In this document: in pieces, positions 1 to 7,083 of the stretch | How the letters are laid out: each line of letters starts with the position of its first letter | Numbering within the stretch: the stretch's first letter is position 1 | NCBI GenBank assembly: GCA_017694415.1 | Contig: JADIMW010000013.1 | Location: forward strand, 1-38,926 | Length of the DNA stretch: 38,926 nucleotides | DNA from: Candidatus Caccoplasma merdipullorum | GTDB taxonomy: Bacteria > Bacteroidota > Bacteroidia > Bacteroidales > G3-4614 | Reading direction: 5' to 3' | Notes under the pieces: model-generated | Told to the model about the DNA's origin: nothing | Database searches by the model: none | What the model saw: the letters and a program-made list of their open reading frames with translations, nothing else | Program-made: the position numbers and the translations under genes

Positions 1-40
1 CATAACCCGGAGGTCTCGAGTTCAATTCTCGATCCCGCTA
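1..40 (+). tRNA. tRNA-Met (CAT), 3' part only; possibly the initiator
   Basis: The window opens inside a tRNA. CAT at 1-3 fits the anticodon, followed by AA and the 3' anticodon arm CCCGG. The T arm TCGAG-TTCAATT-CTCGA (16-32) has a perfect 5-bp stem and a normal TTCAA loop. The acceptor 3' strand TCCCGCT and discriminator A (40) follow, and CCA is not encoded. The CCC beside the anticodon loop would give the three G:C pairs typical of initiator tRNA. The 5' half is missing, so initiator and elongator Met (or lysidine-Ile) cannot be separated with certainty. Confidence 0.8.
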
Positions 41-50
41 CTCGAAAGTA

Positions 51-79
51 AAAGCAATCCTAAACGGGTTGCTTTTTTT
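51..79 (+). terminator. Rho-independent terminator after the tRNA
   Basis: The arm AAAGCAATCC (51-60) pairs with GGGTTGCTTT with one G:U pair around a short TAAAC loop. It is followed at once by a run of T. It lies 10 nt after the tRNA and ends that transcript. Confidence 0.8.
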
Positions 80-90
80 ATTTCCTGTAC

Positions 91-141
91 AAAAAAAGAT
101 ACCGTCGGATTCCATTTTATGAAAAATATATCCGACGGTAT
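91..141 (-). terminator. Rho-independent terminator of the DUF4136/OMP pair
   Basis: A perfect 12-bp inverted repeat, ATACCGTCGGAT (99-110) and ATCCGACGGTAT (130-141), encloses a 19-nt loop. Read on the minus strand it is followed by CTTTTTTT (91-98). It lies 26 nt past the stop of the minus-strand outer-membrane protein gene. Confidence 0.8.
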
Positions 142-166
142 GTTTTATATGGTGTTCTCCGACTTT

Positions 167-802
167 TCAGAACGATAGTCCCAATCTGAATCCGGCATTG
201 TTCAACCCGTTAATCTTGTATGTCAGCACCTCGGCCTTGTTGGTTGAATAATTGTAATACAACGCTATGTGCAGTCCCACCATATTGTTGGAGGTGAAAT
301 ATATGGTTGTGCCTATTTCGGGGCATATGTAAAAGCCCCAACTGTCATCGCTGCTTTGAAAGGCATTGTAGTAGGAATAGAACTTGGTATATGTCGGACC
401 GAGTTTCAGCGACACATAGGGTGTGGCTATTGCATCGGGGACAAACCTGTATCGGGCCGATACTCCGAAGGGTAACTGAAACATTGAGTGTTGCTGGTCG
501 GTTGTCAAAGCTCCGCCGTTTGACAGTGCGAGAGTTTGCGTTTCGATATACTTGTTGTTGGTGTTGTATGCAAAGAATGCTCCTACGCCGATGTTGTCGG
601 TTATATAATAGCCGCCGTCCAACGACATGCCCCACCCTGCCGCCTTGTCGGCGAATCCGGTATTGATGGGTATGTTGAACTGCCAGTCAACATCCAAATA
701 TCCGTGGTCGGTCAATTGGGCTCTTCCCGTAAGGGGTATCGCTACTATCGCGGCTACTATTATCGCCGCAACTTTTTTGTATATATTGTCTCTCTTTTTC
801 AT
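167..802 (-). CDS. Small outer-membrane beta-barrel protein
   Basis: This 211-residue protein has a Sec signal peptide (basic MKKRDNIYKK start, hydrophobic AAIIVAAIVAIPL, cleavage near GRAQ). The mature part alternates polar and aromatic residues in short strands (for example GGYYITDNIGVGAFFAYN and VGLHIALYYNYS). It ends in a strand closing with Phe (GFRLGLSF), the usual C-terminal signature of Gram-negative outer-membrane barrels. Length and pattern suit an 8-strand barrel of the OMP_b-brl type. It starts 30 nt after the DUF4136 lipoprotein gene on the same strand, so the two are probably co-transcribed. I do not recognise a specific function; an envelope structural or stress role is inference. 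Confidence 0.72.
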   Translation of the reverse strand: MKKRDNIYKKVAAIIVAAIVAIPLTGRAQLTDHGYLDVDWQFNIPINTGFADKAAGWGMSLDGGYYITDNIGVGAFFAYNTNNKYIETQTLALSNGGALTTDQQHSMFQLPFGVSARYRFVPDAIATPYVSLKLGPTYTKFYSYYNAFQSSDDSWGFYICPEIGTTIYFTSNNMVGLHIALYYNYSTNKAEVLTYKINGLNNAGFRLGLSF

Positions 803-832
803 CTTTTCTTCTTTTATTGCTTGTTTCTTCTG

Positions 833-1486
833 TTAGCGTTTTACATACGGCGATTGCATGAATGCCTGATTTACTCCGTTTACAGCCCGTGTTATGTCGG
901 TATATGTGGAACCGGACATGGAGCCGACTACGTAGAAACTCCACATCGGATAGAGTTTCGATGCTGCTTTGTCGATATATATCATTTCTCCGAGCAACGA
1001 ACCGACTTGATAGCTGTATGTCATGGAATATGTGGGATATACATATCCCCATGCAGGCCCCCAGTTGTATCCCCACCACCAGTCATACCAATAATACGGG
1101 GTGTTGTAGTATGTTACGTAATATGTGTCTTCTACGTAGCTCAACTGTATTCCTATATCGGCGGTTGTCCGCTGTTCGGGGTCTTCTATTCGGGTATATC
1201 CGCGCGCTTCGAGGTTCACGGCTGTTGCCGTTATTATTTTTTCGGCATTGGGGTCGCCGTCATCTTGCGAGAATGCCGTTCCCACCCAGTTGGTTACTTT
1301 ACTGCCTAATACTTTTATCGTATCGGGCAGATAGAATGTTGCAAATGATGAAAAATCGGCGTTCTTGTCATATTCGGTATATACCATGAAATTACTCGAC
1401 AACTTGTCCATATCGGGCTCTTTCTGGCATGATGCCGCCACAACAAGTACAACGAATAGCGACAAAATAAGTTTTCCTTTGTTCAT
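833..1486 (-). CDS. DUF4136-like lipoprotein
   Basis: This 217-residue protein has a lipoprotein signal: MNKGKLILSLFVVLVVAASC places the acylated Cys at about residue 20. The mature start YTEYDKNADFSSFATFYL matches the pattern I associate with DUF4136 (Asp-rich start, then F-x-x-[FY]-x-T-[FY]). A region extremely rich in Tyr and Trp (YYWYDWWWGYNWGPAWGYVY) sits near residues 130-150. The C-terminal part is predicted to be beta-rich. It is anchored to the inner or outer membrane and leads a two-gene unit with the barrel protein downstream, suggesting a joint envelope function. The family has no known biochemical role and I assign none. No clear promoter was found upstream. Confidence 0.75.
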   Translation of the reverse strand: MNKGKLILSLFVVLVVAASCQKEPDMDKLSSNFMVYTEYDKNADFSSFATFYLPDTIKVLGSKVTNWVGTAFSQDDGDPNAEKIITATAVNLEARGYTRIEDPEQRTTADIGIQLSYVEDTYYVTYYNTPYYWYDWWWGYNWGPAWGYVYPTYSMTYSYQVGSLLGEMIYIDKAASKLYPMWSFYVVGSMSGSTYTDITRAVNGVNQAFMQSPYVKR

Positions 1487-2099
1487 ATTATCTTGATTTT
1501 AAAAATAGATGTTTAATCTGTTACGGTTTTATCTGCTAATTTAAACACTGAAGTTCTAAAATTGTTTTGTATGGCGTTGCTTTTATGGGTTTGTAAATTT
1601 TAAGCGAAAATAGTTATTATATGAATACCTGCAATATGTCAGGGCAGTTTTTATGACTCCGCCTTGCTTAAGCGTGGTTTTGACCGCTATTGCACTTTTC
1701 AGGCTGTCGGAGCGCGACGATGAAACTGCATATTTTTTGCAAGCACAGGTATTGACGGGGCGGTATCTGCCGACACGCTGAAACGGTTCATGAGCATCTT
1801 TAACGGCGTGCGGGCAAGTTTATCGGGACAAATGACTCTTCGTTCGACTCTTTTGCTGTATCTTTGCAATTATTAAGCGGCGAAAATCGACGATTCCGGC
1901 ACAACTGAACGGGAAGCTTCGTCTTCATCCGTTTTGCCCTTGTTTGAATGGTTTTTGCCTTTAATAACGGTGCATTGATGCAGGTGGGTATTTCATATCT
2001 GATTTTTGTTTGCATTTTTATTCTATAACTGCATGTGCGTCAAGCGCATCGCTCCGTCATTAAAAACTATTATTAATTTTTTATCGTCATAATAAGATT
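1487..2099. other. Intergenic region without a supported gene (613 nt)
   Basis: This gap separates the divergent lipoprotein and WG-repeat genes. The only open frame in it (1800-2015, minus, 71 aa) has no recognisable features, and I do not call it. It contains a good -7 element, TATCTTTGC at 1859 on the plus strand, listed separately. The last 60 nt before 2100 are AT-rich. I see no strong terminator, tRNA or repeat. The unusual length leaves room for a small RNA or a decayed gene. Confidence 0.5.
1859..1867 (+). promoter_or_regulatory. Candidate Bacteroidetes -7 promoter element
   Basis: TATCTTTG at 1859-1866 is an exact match to the Bacteroidetes -7 consensus TAnnTTTG, followed by C. It is identical to the -7 elements of the tRNA-Ser and GH2 promoters in this window. 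No TTTG is found 19-21 nt upstream, so the -33 half is weak. If used, it would give the WG-repeat gene a leader of roughly 225 nt, or it could drive a small RNA. Confidence 0.4.
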
Positions 2100-4067
2100 A
2101 TGAAAAAGGGGATTTTGATTGTTTCCTTATTGTTTACGGCCTTACAGTTTAATGCTTCGGCTAAGGAGAACGACACGGTATCCAAAACCATCGATTCGAA
2201 ATATGGTTATGCCGTATTTTACAATACCGGCGACATGGAGTGGTACTCGGTATGGAGAGACAGAAAGTGGGGTATTTGCGATAAAGAGGGGAATGAAGTC
2301 GTTCCTTGCCAGTATGATATTATATGGCCTTTCTCCGACGGGGTGGCCATAGTAAATTCGGGAGCTAAATGGATTAAGTCGGACGCTCCTAAAAGGGTAA
2401 GCAAATTGATGCTTCCCGAGATGTTTGATAAGATATGGGATATTGCCGATGACGGCGCATGGGTTTACAGCAGGGAGTCCGGCGGCATTTATAAAATCTC
2501 GGGTGGCAAATTCGGGGTTATCGATAAAACCGGCAAAGAGGTGATTCCTTCGATATATGACGAGGTGGTTCGTTCCGGAAACGGGATAATAAGGGTTAAA
2601 CTGGATAATAAATACGGGTATTTCGATTATACCGGAAAGAAGATTACCGATATAAAATATGATGATGCCGGTATATTCTACTCGGACGGCATGGCATTGG
2701 TAAATATCGGCGGCCAACTTAACAAGAGGGGAAGAATAACCGGCGGTAAGTACGGTTATGTAGATATGACCGGCAACGAGGTTATAAGAATAAAGTATGC
2801 CAAAGCCAAACCGTTTTCCGAAGGGGTTGCCGCGGTATCGGAAGATGGTGCGAACTGGGGTTTTATAAACAGTTCGGGCAAATATGTCCTGTCGCCCGTT
2901 TATGAGAATGCAAGCAGTTTCTTTTCGGGGTGCGCTTCTTTTGCCGAACATGGGAAATACGGGTATATCGACAAAAGCGGTAACAAAATCGTTCCGGCGA
3001 GGTATGACTATACTATGGACTTCAAGAACGGTTTCGGTCGTGTAAAATCGATATGGCGCTGGGGATTCATAAAACCCGACGGGAATCCGGTTACGAGGGT
3101 GGAATTCGACGAAGCATCGGATTTCGACGAGAACGGCATGGCAAAAGTAAAGAGGGGCGGTAAAAGCGGATATATAAATGAGAAGGGGGAAGAGGTTATT
3201 CCTGTTAAATACGATATTATATACCCTTTCTTTAACGACGGTACGGCAAAAGTAAAGGTAAACGGACTGTTTGGAATTATAGACATGAAGGGGAAAGAAA
3301 TCGTCGCCCCCAAATATCAGGATGTAGAGCCGTTCAGGAACGGATATGCCAAGGTAACGTCCGACGACAGGTTCGGCTTCGTGAACAGAGCCGGGAAAGA
3401 GGTTATAAAACCTGAATACGATGATGCCGGCTATGTGGAGAACGGCGTGGTAAGCGTAAACATTGCCGGCAAATGGGGCTGTGTCGATACGACAGGCATG
3501 GAGATTGTACCCGTCATGTACGATGCTGTGGGGAAAATGGACGGAATGATGAGGACGCCTGTAAAATCGGGTCGCAAATGGGGGTATGTCGATAGCCTCG
3601 GCATGAACTCGGTTTATGCGAAGTTCGATACGATAGGTAGTTTTGTAAATGGTCTGGCTGTTGCCAAATATACCGGCAAATGGGGTTTCGTAAACGATAA
3701 GGGGGAAACGGTTATCGGATTTAAATACGATATTGCCGAAGACTTCTGCGATGGATATGCAAAGGTAAGGTCGGCCGGGAAATACGGGTATATCGACCCG
3801 AGCGGCAATTTCATAATTCCTGCCGATTATCAAAACCTGTATGGCTTTAACGATATAATTACGAGGGTCAGCATTATCGAGAAACAGTATGGAAGCGATG
3901 AGATGATTCCGGATGTTTATGATATTTGGAAATTTACCGACGGCTATATCGTTTTCAAAAAGGACGGCAAATGGGGTGCAATGGATAAACACGGCGGCAT
4001 ATTGGTCGCTAACAAATATAACAGCATAGAGGAGGTTAAGAAAGTTCTGTACGAAAGGGTTAAGTAA
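2100..4067 (+). CDS. Secreted WG-repeat protein
   Basis: This 655-residue protein has a Sec signal peptide (MKKGILIVSLLFTALQFNASA). The rest is almost entirely WG repeats (PF14903 type): about 15 clear copies, 35-45 residues apart. Each has the form [KR]-[WFY]-G-[FYI]-[IV]-[DN]-x-x-G-x-x-[VI]-[IV]-x-x-x-[YF]-[DE], for example KWGICDKEGNEVVPCQYD and KYGYIDKSGNKIVPARYD. No other domain, membrane segment or sorting tail is visible. It should fold as a chain of small beta units in the periplasm or on the cell surface. WG repeats are thought to mediate protein or ligand contacts, but no enzymatic role is known. It ends 16 nt before ispD on the same strand and may be transcribed with ispD-recG; a functional link is not obvious. 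Confidence 0.85.
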   Translation: MKKGILIVSLLFTALQFNASAKENDTVSKTIDSKYGYAVFYNTGDMEWYSVWRDRKWGICDKEGNEVVPCQYDIIWPFSDGVAIVNSGAKWIKSDAPKRVSKLMLPEMFDKIWDIADDGAWVYSRESGGIYKISGGKFGVIDKTGKEVIPSIYDEVVRSGNGIIRVKLDNKYGYFDYTGKKITDIKYDDAGIFYSDGMALVNIGGQLNKRGRITGGKYGYVDMTGNEVIRIKYAKAKPFSEGVAAVSEDGANWGFINSSGKYVLSPVYENASSFFSGCASFAEHGKYGYIDKSGNKIVPARYDYTMDFKNGFGRVKSIWRWGFIKPDGNPVTRVEFDEASDFDENGMAKVKRGGKSGYINEKGEEVIPVKYDIIYPFFNDGTAKVKVNGLFGIIDMKGKEIVAPKYQDVEPFRNGYAKVTSDDRFGFVNRAGKEVIKPEYDDAGYVENGVVSVNIAGKWGCVDTTGMEIVPVMYDAVGKMDGMMRTPVKSGRKWGYVDSLGMNSVYAKFDTIGSFVNGLAVAKYTGKWGFVNDKGETVIGFKYDIAEDFCDGYAKVRSAGKYGYIDPSGNFIIPADYQNLYGFNDIITRVSIIEKQYGSDEMIPDVYDIWKFTDGYIVFKKDGKWGAMDKHGGILVANKYNSIEEVKKVLYERVK

Positions 4068-4083
4068 CAAGCACTCTCGTTTT

Positions 4084-4755
4084 ATGAAATATTATGCCAT
4101 AATCGTTGCCGGTGGTAAGGGCACAAGACTCGGCGGCGGGATACCGAAACAGTTCCGCTTGCTTAACGGACGCCCGATGCTTATGTACACCATGGATGCT
4201 TTTTTTGGGGCAAGAAGAGACATTAATGTTATTGTCGTCCTCCCCGAAGAGCATATCGGTTATTGGCAGTCGCTATGCGACGAGTATGGTTTTAATCCCA
4301 AATACAGCATTGCAAAGGGGGGCGGTTCGAGATGGGAATCGGTTAGGAACGGTCTTGCTCTTGTTGCGGAAAGCGGTATTGTCGCCGTCCATGACGGAGC
4401 TCGTCCTTTGGTTTCTCCTGCCCTTATAAATACTGCTTTCGATACGGCAGAGAGGTTCGGCTCGGCTGTACCGGCCGTTGCTCCTGTCGATTCAATGCGG
4501 ATAATAGACAAAGACGGAAACAGCCGTATCCTTGACAGGGATTGTTGCAGGTGTATTCAAACTCCGCAGGTATTCAGTAGCGAGATTCTTGTTGAAGCTT
4601 ACCGTCTGCCGTTCTCGGAATGTTATACTGATGATGCTTCGGTTGTCGAATCGGCGGGCGGGACGATAAAATTGATTGACGGAGAGAAAAACAATATAAA
4701 GGTAACTGCGTTGCAAGATATTTCGCTTGCGGAAATAATACTGAACGGTGGTTGA
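4084..4755 (+). CDS. ispD: 2-C-methyl-D-erythritol 4-phosphate cytidylyltransferase
   Basis: This cytoplasmic enzyme of the MEP isoprenoid pathway couples CTP and MEP to give CDP-ME and pyrophosphate. At 223 residues it has normal family length. The nucleotide-binding signature is IIVAGGKGTRLGGGIPKQF at residues 6-24, with Arg15 and Lys22 matching the catalytic Arg/Lys of the family. VAVHDGARPLV follows near residue 100, then CIQTPQVF, TDDASVVE and the late NNIKVT Lys motif. All family hallmarks are intact. It starts 16 nt after the WG-repeat gene and its stop codon lies inside the start of recG, so translation of the two is probably coupled. The closest alternative family is ribitol-5-P cytidylyltransferase (TarI), but the setting favours IspD. 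Confidence 0.95.
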   Translation: MKYYAIIVAGGKGTRLGGGIPKQFRLLNGRPMLMYTMDAFFGARRDINVIVVLPEEHIGYWQSLCDEYGFNPKYSIAKGGGSRWESVRNGLALVAESGIVAVHDGARPLVSPALINTAFDTAERFGSAVPAVAPVDSMRIIDKDGNSRILDRDCCRCIQTPQVFSSEILVEAYRLPFSECYTDDASVVESAGGTIKLIDGEKNNIKVTALQDISLAEIILNGG

Positions 4756-6844
4756 ATTTGCTTCGGTTGATATAAAGTTTCTTTCGGGTGTCGGTCCGAA
4801 ACGTGCCGAGATACTGAAAAAGGAGGCCGGTATAGCCACCTATGAAGATTTGCTTTATTATTTTCCGTACAAGTATATAGATAAAAGCCGCATTTATAAA
4901 ATATGCGAGATAGACGGCAACATGCCGTATATACAGATTGAAGGGGTCATCACCGACTTTTTTGAACAGGGTAAGGGGAAAGGGAGACGCTTGTGCGCCA
5001 CTTTTTCAGACAAGAGCGGAAGCGTGGAACTGGTATGGTTTCAGGGTATTAAATATATAACGGAACGCTACATGAAGGGGAAACTTTATGTGGTATTCGG
5101 AAAGCCTGCGGTTTATGGCGGGAAGATAACGATAGCTCATCCCGAGATAGATGTTCCGTCAAATAATTCGGATGCGAATCTGACTCTTCAGGGGTATTAT
5201 AATACTACCGAGGTGATGAAAAAGAGATTCATCACGTCAAGATATATTCATAAACTTATCGAGACGCTGTGGAGCAACCGCACCACTCCGTTGCCGGAGA
5301 CTTTGCCGCAGTATGTTGTAAACCGATATTCGCTTATATCGTTGCACGAGGCCATAAGGAACATTCATTTTCCCAAAACGCCGGAGATGCTGCACAAGGC
5401 TCAGTTGCGCCTTAAGTTCGACGAGCTCTTCTATATTCAGTTGAACCTGCTCCGTTATATGAGTCTGCGCAAACAGAATCTGAACGGTTTCAAGTTTTCA
5501 AAAGTGGGCAATTTCGTGAATTCGTTTTACAGAGAGTGCCTGCCTTTCGATTTGACTAACGCTCAAAAACGCGTCATCAAAGAGATTCGCGCCGATATGG
5601 GAAGCGGCAAACAGATGAACAGGCTGTTGCAAGGGGACGTGGGGAGCGGCAAAACGCTTGTTGCCGTAATGTGCATGCTTATTGCCGCCGACAACGACTA
5701 TCAGTCGTGCATAATGGCTCCGACCGAAATTCTCGCTACGCAGCACTACGAAAATATAAGGCGAATGACCTCGAAACTCGGCATCGGTGTCGCGCTTCTT
5801 ACCGGCTCTACTAAAAAGAGCGAACGGGAAGTTATATGCGCCGGGCTGCTTTCGGGGGAGATTAAGATTGTAGTCGGTACTCATGCTCTTATCGAGGAGT
5901 ATGTCGAGTTTCGCAACATTGGGTTTGTAGTTATAGATGAACAGCACCGTTTCGGGGTGGAACAGCGTTCAAAACTTTGGCGTAAGAACGACTCGCCTCC
6001 GCATGTCCTCGTCATGACGGCAACGCCTATTCCGCGCACGTTGGCTATGACGCTTTACGGCGATCTGGATGTTTCGGTTATCGACGAACTGCCTCCTGGC
6101 CGCAAGCCTGTTACTACTCTGCTGCGTTTCGACAATAATCTGCCTGCCATATACGAGGCTTTGCGCAAACAACTTCGGGAAGGGAGGCAGGCTTATATTG
6201 TTTATCCGCTTATCCAGGAGAGCGAGAAGAGCGATTTGAAGAATCTGCTGGATGGGTATGAGCATATAAAAAAGGTCTTCCCCGAATACGAGGTCTGCAT
6301 GGTTCACGGCAAATTGAAAAGCAGGGAGAAGGACGCCGAGATGCAAAAGTTCGTATCGGGCGAGGCGCGCATAATGGTTGCTACTACCGTAATTGAGGTA
6401 GGTGTTGATGTTCCCAACGCTTCGGTAATGATGATTCAGAATGCTGAACGGTTCGGGTTGTCGCAACTGCATCAGTTGAGGGGACGTGTGGGACGGGGCG
6501 CGGAACAGTCGTACTGCATATTGCTTGCTTCGCATAAACTCAGCAACGATTCGCGTCGCCGCCTCGATATTATGTGCAAGACTAACGACGGGTTTGAGAT
6601 TGCCGAGGCCGACCTGCAACTGCGGGGCCCGGGGGATATGGAGGGGACTCAACAGAGCGGTATTCCGTTTAATTTGAGGATTGCGAGGATTACACGCGAC
6701 GGACAGATTCTGCAACTTGCGCGTGAAGCGGCTTCGTTTGTTCTGGATAATGACCCTCTGCTTGAAAGGGAGGAGAATCTGATTTTAAAGAAGAGACTTG
6801 CATTGCTTTTCAAAAAGAGGAGCGACCTGAGGCTGGTTGGTTGA
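4748..6844 (+). CDS. recG: ATP-dependent DNA helicase RecG
   Basis: RecG remodels stalled replication forks and branch-migrates Holliday junctions. The 698 residues match the usual length. The N-terminal part (about 1-250) is the wedge/OB region, beginning with the helix-hairpin-helix-like IKFLSGVGPKRAEIL. Helicase motifs follow: Walker A GDVGSGKT near 296, DEQH box IDEQHRFG near 396, TATPIPRT near 425, and motif VI QLRGRVGRG near 575. The C-terminal TRG region contains DLQLRGPGDMEGTQQSG. The start is a GTG at 4748, overlapping ispD by 8 nt; no closer ATG would preserve IKFLSGVGPKRAE. The overlap suggests coupled translation with ispD. Transcription ends at the strong hairpin at 6966. Confidence 0.97.
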   Translation: MVEFASVDIKFLSGVGPKRAEILKKEAGIATYEDLLYYFPYKYIDKSRIYKICEIDGNMPYIQIEGVITDFFEQGKGKGRRLCATFSDKSGSVELVWFQGIKYITERYMKGKLYVVFGKPAVYGGKITIAHPEIDVPSNNSDANLTLQGYYNTTEVMKKRFITSRYIHKLIETLWSNRTTPLPETLPQYVVNRYSLISLHEAIRNIHFPKTPEMLHKAQLRLKFDELFYIQLNLLRYMSLRKQNLNGFKFSKVGNFVNSFYRECLPFDLTNAQKRVIKEIRADMGSGKQMNRLLQGDVGSGKTLVAVMCMLIAADNDYQSCIMAPTEILATQHYENIRRMTSKLGIGVALLTGSTKKSEREVICAGLLSGEIKIVVGTHALIEEYVEFRNIGFVVIDEQHRFGVEQRSKLWRKNDSPPHVLVMTATPIPRTLAMTLYGDLDVSVIDELPPGRKPVTTLLRFDNNLPAIYEALRKQLREGRQAYIVYPLIQESEKSDLKNLLDGYEHIKKVFPEYEVCMVHGKLKSREKDAEMQKFVSGEARIMVATTVIEVGVDVPNASVMMIQNAERFGLSQLHQLRGRVGRGAEQSYCILLASHKLSNDSRRRLDIMCKTNDGFEIAEADLQLRGPGDMEGTQQSGIPFNLRIARITRDGQILQLAREAASFVLDNDPLLEREENLILKKRLALLFKKRSDLRLVG

Positions 6845-6965
6845 GGTTTTTTGATTTTCCTCTGTCCGCTTATCATTTAAGTCCACGGTTTTTGTTTTTC
6901 ACTTTTCATATTGTACGGTACGGTATAGAGGTTTTCCCCTTGTATGTTTTTATAATATAATGTAA

Positions 6966-7006
6966 AAGCCGCAGAGAGTTTTGGCTTTCTCTCTGCGGCT
7001 TATTTT
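6966..7006. terminator. Bidirectional terminator between recG and GH92
   Basis: A perfect 13-bp stem, AAGCCGCAGAGAG (6966-6978) with CTCTCTGCGGCTT (6989-7001), has a 10-nt loop. On the plus strand it is followed by ATTTTT, and on the minus strand by TTTTACA. It can end both recG (+) and the GH2-GH2-GH92 transcript (-), whose last stop codon is at 7084. Confidence 0.85.
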
Positions 7007-7083
7007 TCACGACGTGTTGTCGCACCCCGCTTGTGTATCTTGGCTTCTGTCTGTTTAAGGGGTTGCGGTACGTTATCGGTTCT

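Noticed and set aside
1800-2015. 71-aa minus ORF in the gap before the WG gene
   Set aside because: It shows no domain, signal or convincing initiation context, and a plus-strand promoter-like box lies inside it.
2142-4070. 642-codon antisense ORF across the whole WG-repeat gene
   Set aside because: It mirrors the repeat gene codon for codon, has no signal or domain, and arises from the regular codon pattern of the WG repeats. The plus-strand protein has a signal peptide and clear repeats.
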